From Diadema setosum (taxonomy: Eukaryota; Echinodermata; Echinoidea; Diadematoida; Diadematidae), in the NCBI RefSeq assembly GCF_964275005.1, contig NC_092685.1, forward strand, positions 9,449,654 through 9,513,653: a stretch of DNA of 64,000 nucleotides, read 5' to 3'. Made by a program: the position numbers and the translations under genes. How positions within the stretch are numbered: the stretch's first letter is position 1; each line of letters starts with the position of its first letter. Shown one piece after another: positions 44,401 to 57,400 of this stretch. The notes under the pieces were generated by a model, which was not told where the DNA came from, did not search any database, and saw only the letters and a list, made by a program, of their open reading frames with translations.

Positions 44401-46518
44401 CCGCAGTGGCAAAAAGTGCGTTGCCATGGTAACGGCATGTTATTGGTAAAATATAGGGCAAAATGCTTCATGGCAAAACTGCTTCATCAGTGTTCTTCCA
44501 ATTCTCATGGAATTCATATTGAATGTTTGTCTTAGGATATAGGTCAACATGACACATTTCTTGACAGTGACAAAAAGTATGTTGCCATGGTAACAGCTCA
44601 CATATTATGAGCCAAAATGATGGAAAATTTTGTGTTGCAAACTACTTCCTCAGTTTTTGCCCAATTTCCATGAAACTTGGTACAGATATGTGCCTTTGGT
44701 TGTAGATGTGCAAGACGCATTTTTCGACAGTACCCGAAAGTACGTTGCCATGGTAACGGCATATTAATGGCAGAAGATCAAGGAAAGATCTTGCGGATTT
44801 AACTACTTTCTCAGTTTTTTGACCAAAGCTTATGAAATGTTGTTTTGACCAAAGCTTATGAAATGTTGTTTGGCGGGGGTATAACCAGCGACATTTCTAG
44901 TTTGGCTAGGTTGCGTGCATCTTGGCAGTATTAGAGTAAATCATGTGGCACGCTGCAGTGTTCATCACAAGAACATTGTAAAATTAGGAGGATAGGTAAA
45001 AAATAATAACTCTAACATGAGTCTACAATTTGTAATATATCGCAGAATCCACTTCATTGTCTTTTCCTATTTTTTTTTTGTGCTACAGAAAGCATCGCCT
45101 TGGAAGGCCTGAAGAAGGATGTAAGTGTTAGCAGTTGTTATGTTCTTTAGTTTGAAGCAGTGTCATAAAGCCATTCAAGCTTTTGTAGTGCATGGTCTTC
45201 ATTGCCAGTTGAGTGTCTGTTTTGTTTATCAGAACTTCTCTCTGCTATCTCTAGATATTTTTTTTTTGGAAAAATTATTATCTTATTTTGATTGTATGAA
45301 AAGAAATATACTCACAGAGTTGAATCAATGTTGCAAGAAGATGAATATATATAAAGAAAAACATTTCTCATTTTTACAGAGGAACATTTTGTTTTGTTTC
45401 TTCTGCTTGTTTCAAATTTCCTTGAAAGGACTTGATGTGAGAAACAGATTGATTTTATAAGGAGGGGTGTTTTTTTGTTGTTGTAATGTTTTTGTATGTT
45501 TAATTCTAATTTCTTGGCATAGTGACTTAAGCTTTCCTCCCATTGTTGATTAGTTTCTTCACACCTGAAGAGCCTGTGACATCCCCTTTAAGATAACAGA
45601 TAGTCAATTTTGATGGCCCTGTTCTGCTTGATATTTGTATTGCAGTATGTCACCAACTGGCTTTTGAAGCTTCTCAACACAAACTTTGGGGTGTTTGTCT
45701 CCTGCCTCATGCCCACTCCAGCTGATTATGGGAAAGTTGGAGGACACTGGTAAGTTAGTATGACATGAATTCAGACTGACAAATTGTTCAAATTTTTTGG
45801 ACAAAAAGCATTTATTCTCTGAACATTAATAAAGCCATTTAGGTATTACAATATTTCATCAAATTACATGCTTGGTTTCTATGATGCAGGGATACACTGT
45901 GCAGTCGCATTACCGAACTTCAAGATGGGCTGAAGAAGGTCTTTGCTCTGACACCATACAACACTATAACCTTTGAAGTAAGTACAGACTGTGTTTCGTG
46001 TACACATCATGAAGCTGTAGTGACTTGTGGTGAAGATGTTAAGTGTAACAGAAATACTTAATACTTAATTGCTAGAAATGTAAAAAGTGCTGTGGTTGAT
46101 ATATATTATATATTGTTCTCTCTGATGATCAATGGCCAAGAGCAAGGTGATTAGTGATGCTTCAAGTGGAAACTTTTAGTTAGAATGTTAGAATTGTACA
46201 CCTTCTCTAAATATCTAGGAATTCTATCACAGATTTGACAAGCCAAAAGTAGAACAACACAAATCCCTTGTAATACTGACAAGATTTAATGTTCATGTGA
46301 ATTGAATACATCAGGAAATTACAGGGTGTCTGGCGTATACACGTGTACACTGTCTAAATTTAACACAGTATTGCAAACTCTTTTGCATGTGAAGTATGAT
46401 GTGGAGACAGGATGCTCCATCTGCTGATATTTAATCAACTATTCAAACAGATTTCATGAATCATCATCAGATCAATAATATCACAATTGTTGTTGTCACC
46501 GTCGTCATCATCATCATC

Positions 46519-46569
<51 letters not shown>

Positions 46570-48415
46570 TTCTTTGTCATTTTTGTCATTATCTTCGTTT
46601 ATTTGAATGTTTAAACAACCAAGTGGAAGTTGTATAATTGTATCTAAACCTTCTTATCATGCTTTAGGTTTGGGACCACATCATGCCAGCCTGGATGGAG
46701 TCCATCTGTCAGGAGATCCAGGAGGAGGATCTGAATCAACTCCAAGACATCCTCTGCAAGCTCTTTGACATTGACATGTGCCCGCTGCCCTTCTCCTCTG
46801 ATAAGATGTTCCACTTCATCGCCATCAAGTTCAAATCCTCCCAAGCTAAGGACCAAGAGAAGGCCCTCCTTTGGCTCCAGGTACCATCTTGGGTTCCTAT
46901 CCACATTCTCACTGGAGTCATTTTGATATTGGGTTTTTGTCTGTTTTGTTTTGTTTTGTTTTTGTTTTGTTGTTTTCTGTTTTTGTGTATGTGTATGTGT
47001 GTGTTCATTTTGTCAGTCCATGTTAATGCTTTTCCATTAATATAAGTAGCCATCTGACTTTAATCAGGTAGGGGGACAAGGATGCAGTTTGGCTGCTATG
47101 TCTATATCATAACTTCTGGAAAGTGCATGCAAGGTCACTGTCAGAGATTAAGTTTTTTTGTTTGTTTTTTGTTTTAGTCTGACCAATTACGAATTTATGT
47201 AAACACTTTGAAAATTCTGAACACAAATCCTGTATTTTAACATTGAGCAAGTACCTTGTTATCTATGTGCCTTAGAAACTTTAGATTAATTAGTAAATAT
47301 ACTGATGATTTTTATGTTTTTGAATATTTTTTAATTTACATACTTGGTCAATGAACATGTCTCAGTGTTCAAAAAGGATCTAGCGAAATATAGATCCTCC
47401 CTTTTTTTCAATTCTCTAGCCTCATCACACAATTGTCCTGATTGTTTCAGTTCTGTCAGGCCATAAAGTTCCTTGTACCATCTCCTTTGTGACATTATCA
47501 GATTCTGTCTGAGATGGACATTGTCATCCCCATCAAACTCCTGCTCTCCATGTTCAACGAGGGGCTGTCCTCCATCATCGACATCCAGAAGGCAAAGGTC
47601 GCCGTGTTCACCACCAAGCAGACCCTCTCGCCAGACAGTGCAGCCACGGCAACCATCAACATCGTCACCCACTCTTCCTCCACGCCCACAGTGGTGGGCA
47701 TCACCGGCAAGGATGGTGACACCAAGCCCAAGGAGGAAGAGGAGGTTCAGCGTCCAGCACAGGTCATCAAGTTCTCATCAGACACCTTGATGCCAGCAGC
47801 ACCTCTCACTCTAAATAAGGGAGATGGAGTGGTCAAGGTATTACATAGTTTTGTCCTTCTCTCTGTTGACAAAATTTGTCTTTTTAGAATGAAAATTATC
47901 ATGATGGTTTTTGACAATTTCATCCTTCATTTTTTCACATTTGTATATTCAATTTGATTTGTTTTATTTTTTTTTATGCCTCCGCCAACGAAGTGGCCGG
48001 AGGCATTATGTTTTCGGGTCGTCCGTCCGTCCGTCCGTCCGTACGTCCGTCCGTCCCGTTTTGTTTTTGTCGGTATCTCAAGAACCGAGTGGTGGTTTTA
48101 CATCAAACTTGGTATGAGGGTATATCCTGGGGGGATAATACTTTGTTTGGATTTTAGGGTCACGGGGTCAAAGGTCAAAGGTCACAGGTTATTTTTTAAA
48201 ATGTGATTTTCAGGGTATTGGTACACTTAAACATAAATGCACAGGAAGGATAGTACACTGTTAGCACAATTCCCGCCATGGTGTCAGTCTTATGGTAGTG
48301 CTCTGATCCAGCACCTTACAATGCAGCACATCTATATGAAGGTCTTGGTTTCACTTTATTCAGACTTCGGGAATTTGTGATGATGCATGCAAAGGAAACA
48401 AGCCAAATAGCTCTA

Positions 48416-48450
<35 letters not shown>

Positions 48451-51400
48451 TCCAACTCAATAAATTGTTGATGGTTTTGCAAGCTCTGTTTGATAGCCAA
48501 CTGTATGTTTTCCATCTGAAGAGGGCTGCATACCTCTACAGAGTTCATAATAACAAGCATTGAGTCATTGAACTGTACATGTCTTTCAAGTATTGTTCAA
48601 TGGTGTGATCTTTCTCCATTGGCTGGTTCAATCAAGTAGCATACTGTACACATGAATGTATGCCATTTATACATGCATAAAATTTGCTATATATGAATGA
48701 CTGCAGATCTGACACCGTAACAGAATGCCTGATCACATTTATATATTCATATATAATAATATATATGTTCACATACATTGTATATATTCATATAATCATA
48801 TATTCATATATTCATATAGTCCTATATGTAGTACGGACCTGATGATCATTTGTGATTATTTGTAAATATTTGCAATTATACAGTTACAGACAAGCCTGAT
48901 TTCCCATAGACCATGTACAAAGTACAGCCGGGCCAAAGGTGGGGCCTAAGGCCGGACCCAAGGCCACGGGCCTTAGCCCGGAACCAGGGGCCCAGTGGCC
49001 CAAGTGGGCCCAGGCCCAGTGGCCCAAGTGGCCCAAGTGGGCCCAGGCCCAGGGGCCCAAGGCCGGGCCGAGGCCAGGAGCCTAAGTGCTGGCCCAAGGC
49101 CCAAGGCCCAGACTGAGACCACTAAGAGTACCAGTCATGACTTGCTGTGATAATGATGTGACAGGCCTGTGCATACACATATTATGTAAATACACTTTAC
49201 AGGGCTGTGCATATTATGTAAATACACTGTACACTAACTATACACAGTCATGACTTGCTGTGATAATGATGTGACAGGCCTGTGCATACACATATTATGT
49301 AAATACACTGTACAAGGCTGTGCATATTATGTAAATGCACTGTACACTAACTATACACAGCCCAGTCGCTGTATAAATCGCGACAGGGCTGTACCTGAGC
49401 AGCCCACAACACAGAGCAAACACAAAGCAAATACAAAGCAAATTTTACGATTGCATTTAGTTTTGATACTTGACATCATTTTTTGTCACCTCAAACGCAT
49501 CAAAGACAATCTTTATTAATGAGACTTCATACCGTACCTGTTTTCCTGGGGTTATTTGTGGGAATTCTGCGATCTGGGTACTATTCGCAAATCTAACAAC
49601 ATATGAAAATATCAACTCCTGATCATGTAACGTGCATGTGTACATTTCTGTGTTCACTGCTGTATTCCATGAACATGAATTCAACAACTACTGTTATATC
49701 CTGTAATATGAGCTGCCAGGACAAAACTCACATACGCTCTGATTCTGCAATCACTTTCAAAGCAATGTATTGATACATTTCTGCCAGCTAAAAATTCTTA
49801 AATGTTGGTTCACCCATGTGAACGGGTACAGAAACTGAAGCCTAGGTGGTGGGTTAAGCAGAATTGCTGCTGTCCTTACAGTCCCACTCATATGTTTTCA
49901 TGTTAGTCTAATGCTAGTTTGTGGCAGTAAGAGAGTGCCAAGCAGTTTGCCAAGCAGGGATTCAGCTGGATGTCGAAAGTGATTAGCCATTCTGATACTT
50001 GAATTTAACAATACCATTTAACAATTCCATACCACCTAAAACCCCAACCCTATCAAATTCTTTAGAATTTCTGCTATCAAAACAATGATAGGATAGTCTG
50101 CAGACAAAGTAGATTTTTTCTGTCACAAATCTGCTGTTACTGTGTTATTACCTCCGCCAAGGGGGAAGGTTATGTTTTCGTTACCGTTGGTTTGTTTGTT
50201 TGTTTGTTTGTTAGTTAGTTAGTTAGTTTGTCTGTGTGCAAAATAACTCAAAAAGTAGTTAAAAAATTTGGATAATAATGATAATACAGGGTACTTATAA
50301 TGCGCCAGTTCCACATAGTTAACGTGCTCAAGGCGCAGTAGAAGAAGTAAGTCATGAAATACAAAAATCCTTACACAAACATGCACATGAAAATGAATGA
50401 CACAATAATGATAATGAAAAAATATACATCATAATATACAATTCTACTGGAAAATGGTCATGAACAAATGAGTCTTGAGGGCAACTTTAAAGGAGTCAAC
50501 ATTCGAAATGTGACGGATAGCTTGAGGCAACTGATTCCACAGGTAAGGTCCAGCATGTGCAAACGACCGATCCCCCTATGATTTCTTCGTTTTTGGAACA
50601 ACAAGCAATCTACAATCGGATGACCTTAAACATCTGGAAGGATTATAAAATGTCAGTAAATTAACATTGTACTCTGGGGCAGATCCATGTATGCAATGAA
50701 AAACAAATAGTAATAGTTTAAATACAATGCGAGATTCAACAGGTAACCAATGCAATGAGGACAAAACAGGGGTAATGTGAGTATTTCTCCTGGTAAGGGT
50801 AACAATGCGGGCTGCTGAATTTTGCAATTTTTGTAACCGTGAAAGTTGAGATTGTGGTAGCTGAAATAGGAGTGCATTACCAAAGTCAAGTCGGGATGAT
50901 ATAAGAGCATGAACTATTTTTTCTGTGGCTGAACAAGTTAAATATTTGCGAATAATGCCCAAATTGCGTAACTGATATCTCACGGATTTACAGACAGCAG
51001 AGATCTGAACAGACATGGACATTGTAGAATCAAATAATACTCCAAGATTTCTACATGATTTAGATGGAGCAATAACCACATCATTGTCAACCGTTAAAGA
51101 AGGAAGACTAACCTTGTCAAGTAGAACCTTGGAACCAATAAATAACAACTCTGACTTTTCCTGATTTAACTTCAATGAATGCGAGCTCATCCACTTTTTG
51201 ATATCATGGATGCAAGCCTCAAGTTTTTGAATGATGTCAACGACATTGGTTTGGGTAGGTAGAAATGATGTATATATCTGGATATCATCAGCATAACAAT
51301 GATAGTTAAAAGAGTGACAATGTAAAATCTCTTTCAAACCAGTCAGATAAATCGAGAAAAGCGTTGGGCCCCCGACAGATCCTTGTGGGACACCACAGTC

Positions 51401-54400
51401 TAATGGAGCAGGATCAGAGTTTGCATTATTAACGCAAACAACCTGAAACCTTTCAGATAAGTATGACTTGAACCACTCAAGAGCTTTACCATCAACACCT
51501 AATGACTTCAAAGTATTCACCAGAATCGTATGATTAACAGTATCAAATGCTGATGATAAATCAAGCAGTAAGAGAACAGTAATCTTTCCATCATCCATAT
51601 CTCTCAAAATATCATTGGATAAGTTAACTAGTAAGGTCTCAACACTATGATGCGGCCGATATGCTGACTGACGGTTATCTAAGAGATTATTCTCCAGCAG
51701 ATAGTCTGATAATCGTGAAAAGACAACACGCTCAAGAATCTTGGACAAAAATGGAAGGTTCGATACAGGCCGGTAATGCTGCAGAGCCTCAGGATCAAGG
51801 GATGGCTTCTTTAACAAAGGGTGAATGTAAGCCAACTTCAATGAGACTGGGACTGATGCCTGCTGAAGACTCAAATTAACAATGCTGGCTATTATAGGTG
51901 CAAAAACTGTAGCACACTCTTTCACTAAGATGGTAGGAATCGGATCTAACTCGCAGGACTTTGGTGATATGTTGCGCAGAAGTTTCTCAATCTCAGCTGG
52001 AGTGGTAGATTCGAATGATAACAAAGATGCACTTGTTTGCAAGGGTGGTTGAGGGGTGACATCTGCATGAAATTTGCTACATATGTTACTAATCTTTGAC
52101 TTGAAGAACTGGATGAAGAGCTGTGCCAAGGATTGAGCATTCACATGAGCTGGAAGGGGTGATGACTTCTTACGATTCAGGAGACGATTAGTCACACTAA
52201 ATAGACGCTTCGAATCCGATCCGCAGTCTTCAATGAGACTAACATAGTAGTTACGCTTGGCCTTGCGAACAAGAGAATGAACAATCTGTCTCTGATGGGA
52301 GTACAGCTGCCGATCTATCTCCAGTTTGCCTTTGGTACGCCATTTCCGTTCAGCTTTTCGACAGCTACGCTCAGCAAGGATGATCTCATAAGTATACCAT
52401 TGAAACTTGCAGGAAAGGTTTAGATTGATACAAGTAACAGATGATCAAATTTTGGTAGTGATCTGAGAATTTTGGAGGAATTTATGAAGGATTTTTGATA
52501 TTTTGGCAGGTAGCCGGGTCAATGAACTTGGGAGTTCAGGCTGCGCGTATTTGAGGTTTGCATGCGCGCACTAAAGTGCGTGCTCTAGTTTCTGCTAGGG
52601 CGAGGCACGCCGTGCAGCTGAGGGTTTATGACGTAACAAAGGCTTATTGGGAAATTGGGCGACTTTCAGCACACAATGCTATAAGTATATGTATGGGTGG
52701 AAATCACTTCTATGGAAGAACAAGATCAGTGGTGGAAATGAGCTGCATGCTTGGCGGAGGTCTGCGCTCTCAGAGTGCTTCTGTAGTTTTGAATGTCTTC
52801 CTCTGTGAAAAATGTGAAATCAATGAAAGGAAAAAATATGGTACCTGGTAAATATTAATAGCTGTGCACATTTTTCACACATGTACTATACAATGTATGA
52901 CAGTAGCATATATTCACTCACAAAAAAACACTGATACATGTACAAAGGAGTTAAAGAATCAGCAGACATAGTTTTACAAGATGTATTGCAGAGTTCAATT
53001 AGTATTAGTGTTAGTAGTAGTATTAGTATTAGTAGTAGTAGTAGTAATAGTAGTAGAAGTAGCAATGATAATAATAATGATAATAGTGGCTACTTGTATA
53101 GCGCACAGGTCCGCTTTTTAGTGCTCATGGCGCTTCATAAATGAAAAGATAGATATAACACATGTTCAAACATGACAACAGAGAAGAAAATGGCAAACAA
53201 CAACAAACACATACCAGATAAAGAATACAGTTGTTCCGAACATTATAGACTGCAATTATAGTCCTCAGTGTGAGAGGAATAGGTAACGTTTTGAAGTTTG
53301 GATTTGAATGTTTCTGTAGATGACAATTATAGCTGTACACACAGAGAAAATGTTCCAGTTAAAGAGGAACATAGTCATACAAAGTGTATGTATTTCACAT
53401 TTTTCAGTATTTTCAATCTTTCATATCCATATGCAATGGGCATAATGGACTCATTTGCATATCATTTGCATAGTATGCTATCATGGGGTGTGAAAGTATG
53501 CTGAGTGTTGACATATAGGTCATCCACTCATTGTATCCCCCGAACAGAGTTCGGAGGATACTATAGATTTGGCCTCGTTGCGCCGCGTCCGCCGCAGAGA
53601 TTTTCTTGTGAGCACTCTACTGGCTGCAGTTCTTCTTAGATCTTCAAATTTGGCATGAAGGTGTGTTATGGTAAAACGAAGATGCCTATTGTTTTTGGTG
53701 ATGGTGCCCTCGCTTGTTCAGTCTAGTTATACATGAAAACGTAAATTTAACAGGGTCTGTTTGTGTGTGCGACGCTGGCCTTGCTTCGCGACCAATTTTT
53801 TTTATGCTTCCGCCAACGAAGTGGCCGGAGGCATTATGTTTTCGGGTCGTCCGTCCCATTTTGTTTTTGTCGATATCTCAAGAACCGTGTGGTGGTTTTA
53901 CATCAAACTTGGTATGAGGGTATATCCTGGGGGGATAATACTTTGTTTGGATTTTAGGGTCACGGGGTCGAAGGTCAAAGGTCACAGGTTATTTTGTGAA
54001 AAAAAAGGTTGAAAATTCATGTTTTTCTCCATATCTATCGCAAATGGTTCAAGGTATCTTCATGGAACTTAGTATATATGCTTGTTCCAATGGGCAGTGA
54101 TTATCTAGGGAAGTTGGGGGGTCATGGTTCAAAGGTCAGGGGTCAAAGGTCAAGGTCAACTCCTCAAAATATTACTACTTTCCTTATATTTATGCAATGC
54201 CTAAAGGTTTTTTTTTTTTTTAACTTGATGTATGCATGTATTACCCGATAAATATTCTGTGGGAAGTTTCTTGCCAAAAGGTCAAAGGTCAAAAGGTCAA
54301 AGGTCAAGTGAAAGTGTTCAATTGCACTTTTTCCTCCATATCTCAAAAGTAACTCAAGGTATCATCATGAAACTTACATATTTATGCATGTTCAACCTAA

Positions 54401-57400
54401 CAGTGATTCTCTTTGGAACTGTGAGGTCAAAGGTCAAAGGCCAGGTTTAGATAATGCTATTTTCCCATTTGATACTGAAATTATACTTTTTCTCAATACC
54501 TTGAAAATTACTCAATGCATAAACTTATAAAAGGGTCAAAAGTCAAGTAAAAATCATCAGTTCCCCAAATACCTGTACTCTGACATTTTTAATCATTCAT
54601 CCAATTGAACCTAGTTCTAGGAAAGTGAACATTCAGCACATTTGTGGCAAACCTGTCATTTTAATATTTTGCCAATTGTGTGAAACTGTCATCACACATT
54701 GTCAAGACATTGTACTATAGACCTATTAGGAGAACCATGCATTACCGTATGGCGGAGGCATATCAGTCGCCGTAGCGATATATCTAGTTTGTTTTTGCAT
54801 TAGAATTCTTTATATTTGATATGAGAAAGTTGACAACTTGTTGTTTTTATTTCTTTAATCAGAGATGGTATGTTTATTTTTCCTCAAATGCAATGCATAA
54901 ATTTAAAGTTGTATGGAGCGTAGATTGCCCAGGCATCTTCATTTTAAAGGTATGATGCTTACAATGCAATTTTAAACTTCTAGTAAGGTATCAATAATGT
55001 GCATCTCTTTTTCATAAACACCAGATTTGTATCATAATTTCAATGCCTGATTATGAAGAATATTGTTTTCCACAGATCACAGAGAGCTTTAAACCAGGTG
55101 AGACCTCCAAGCCGTCTGATCTGCCCAAGCCGAGCGAAGCATCCAAGAAGATAGAACCACTGAAGCCGAGTAGCCTGGCCACTCCCAAGACCCTGCCCTT
55201 GGAGTTGCCCAATGGGGTTGGGGGCACGCTGCCCGCTGAGCCCCCTCATGTGACCATCGACCCCTCCCCCCTGAGTCCAGACAAGGATGAGAAGGCTAAG
55301 ATGGAACAGACTGAGGAGGAGGTGCTCCGCTGCTTTGTGCTCATGCTGGATCTTCTTATTCTCCAGGTCAGTTCACAAGTAGGCCTACTTTATATACACA
55401 TCATATATTTCACATGGTTTGTGCTATACACAAATTTAAAAACACATGAAATTATTTTCTCAGATCCCATTATGAATGTGACATATATATGCATATATTT
55501 CTACATTCATTTCTGTACTATCCAGTCGCGAATTTAACCACTTGTGAAATTGCCGGGATGTCCCGATTCATGAAATTTTACGTTGCTATTCATGTATGGC
55601 ATATACAGTAATCATTGACTGAGAGACACTAATGTCACAGGGTTTGACTGTGAAACATTTCCTACACATCTGTAAATGTGCACCAAAAAAAGAGAGCATT
55701 TTTAAAATTCTCAGTTGGAAAAACAGACAAACAAAAACACACTAAGATGAAAGCAAAAATGCTGATCATGAATAGAATGATTTGCTAGAAACATTGCAGA
55801 AAAACACCAGAAGGAGCCACTTCTAAGAGTATTGAGATTTTTATGCTCAGGCGATGTTTCATATAGTCAATCCACTGATACGAATGAAAATGAATTATCT
55901 TACAATTGGTTAAAGATAGATTGATATTTCAACCAGTGGAAATCCTCATACAAACTCCTTAATATTTTTTTTTCTTCCAACAGAGGAAATATTTCTGAGA
56001 TTTCTGGCATTTTCACCTGAATTTCAATCTGATTTATGTCATTTTTTTTTGGGTGTAATTATTGTTTTGAAGTAGTTCTTGTTTCATGATGTATTTGATG
56101 TGAAAAGTGTGTGCTTTGATTCTACATGGATGTAAATCCTTGACACTGGTCAAAAGATGACATCCTATTACTTTTTCTGCTGGTGCACATGGACCAGCAA
56201 AATGTTTGAATAATCGATGCCATATATAGTCCACATCACAGCATGGTTAATGAATTCTTTTCTCTCAGTTTCTTCTGTACAATGTAAATGTTGTGATTTC
56301 GTGGAATGTTTCCTCTTAATCCATCCCAGTATATGTCTCTCTTCAAATGATATCCTAGTCACAGACCTTTCCCATACCACAGTTATCCCAATCCCAATCC
56401 CCAATGAGTAGCGTATTTAAAATCCTTAATTGCATATAAGAAAAATCAACATTTGCTGCAACTCACAACCATGTAAAATGGGGACTGAAAGTGTTTGATG
56501 CCAAAGTTGATGGTTGAAGGCTTGTGTATATATAGATATTGCAACAGGAATTGCATGCACACCTGCCAAGTACGATGGATTACTTGGTTATTTGTCAAAG
56601 TGTGGAGAATTTAGAGTCTGAAATATTCCTTGATGTAGTCTTCCATTTTGTTTCATGTGACAAATTGACTCCATTTTTGTCCTCATGCATGCATGAAAGT
56701 AATAGTAGACAGTGGAAGAGTTAGTGATGTATTTCCCCCTTTTTTTTCTACAGCAAGCATGCCTGGACACACTGATCAAGTGTCTATCTGTGGTCTTGTA
56801 GAGCTCTACCCTCCCACACCAGTTGTGTCTTGTTTCTATCAAGCTTCCCCTCAACGTTGTTGGTATGCATGCCAAACTTGCATGATAGCTTCGCACATCC
56901 TCAGAAATCATTGCAACTTGCTGTAACCTGTGATTTAATTGTTTCTTGATATTGCAGAGCATGATGCTATTTATGATAAAGAGTAACTCAAATATTTTGT
57001 GCATGTGTAAAATTTGCATTGTAGAAGAAAAGTTAAATACAGTTTGTAACCATAGGCTAGAAAGCAGTTTGTTGGGAAAAAAGGAGAACAGATGTAGTCT
57101 CTTAATCAGTTTCTAGTTTAGAGAGAATGGAGTAATATTTTCAGAAGTATTTAATTGGGCATACTGTGTGAAAACCAACTATACTTGCACATTTCAGTAT
57201 TAAGTATAGACAGACATTTAATAGTTTTACTTTTAATTTTGAATACTCAATTGAACTTCAGAGAACTTTGGGGAATTTTAGTAAACATTGTATAACTTCT
57301 CAAATGAAATCATACTTTACACCCATTAATTGTTCCCCTTACCCACTATCCTTGTGTTCAGAGTGACCTGCAGTACCTGCCATTCCACCAGGGCCTAGAG

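Noticed and set aside
48913..49116. Collagen-like Gly-Pro frame
   Set aside because: Produced by the GGCCCAAGTGG minisatellite on both strands; no start context, no flanking exons.
56755..56803. Acceptor-like TTTTTTCTACAG followed by QACLDTLIKCLSV
   Set aside because: Reads into TAG after 15 codons; direct splice 55366 to 57362 matches vertebrate UNC79 in length and content. At most a poison exon.
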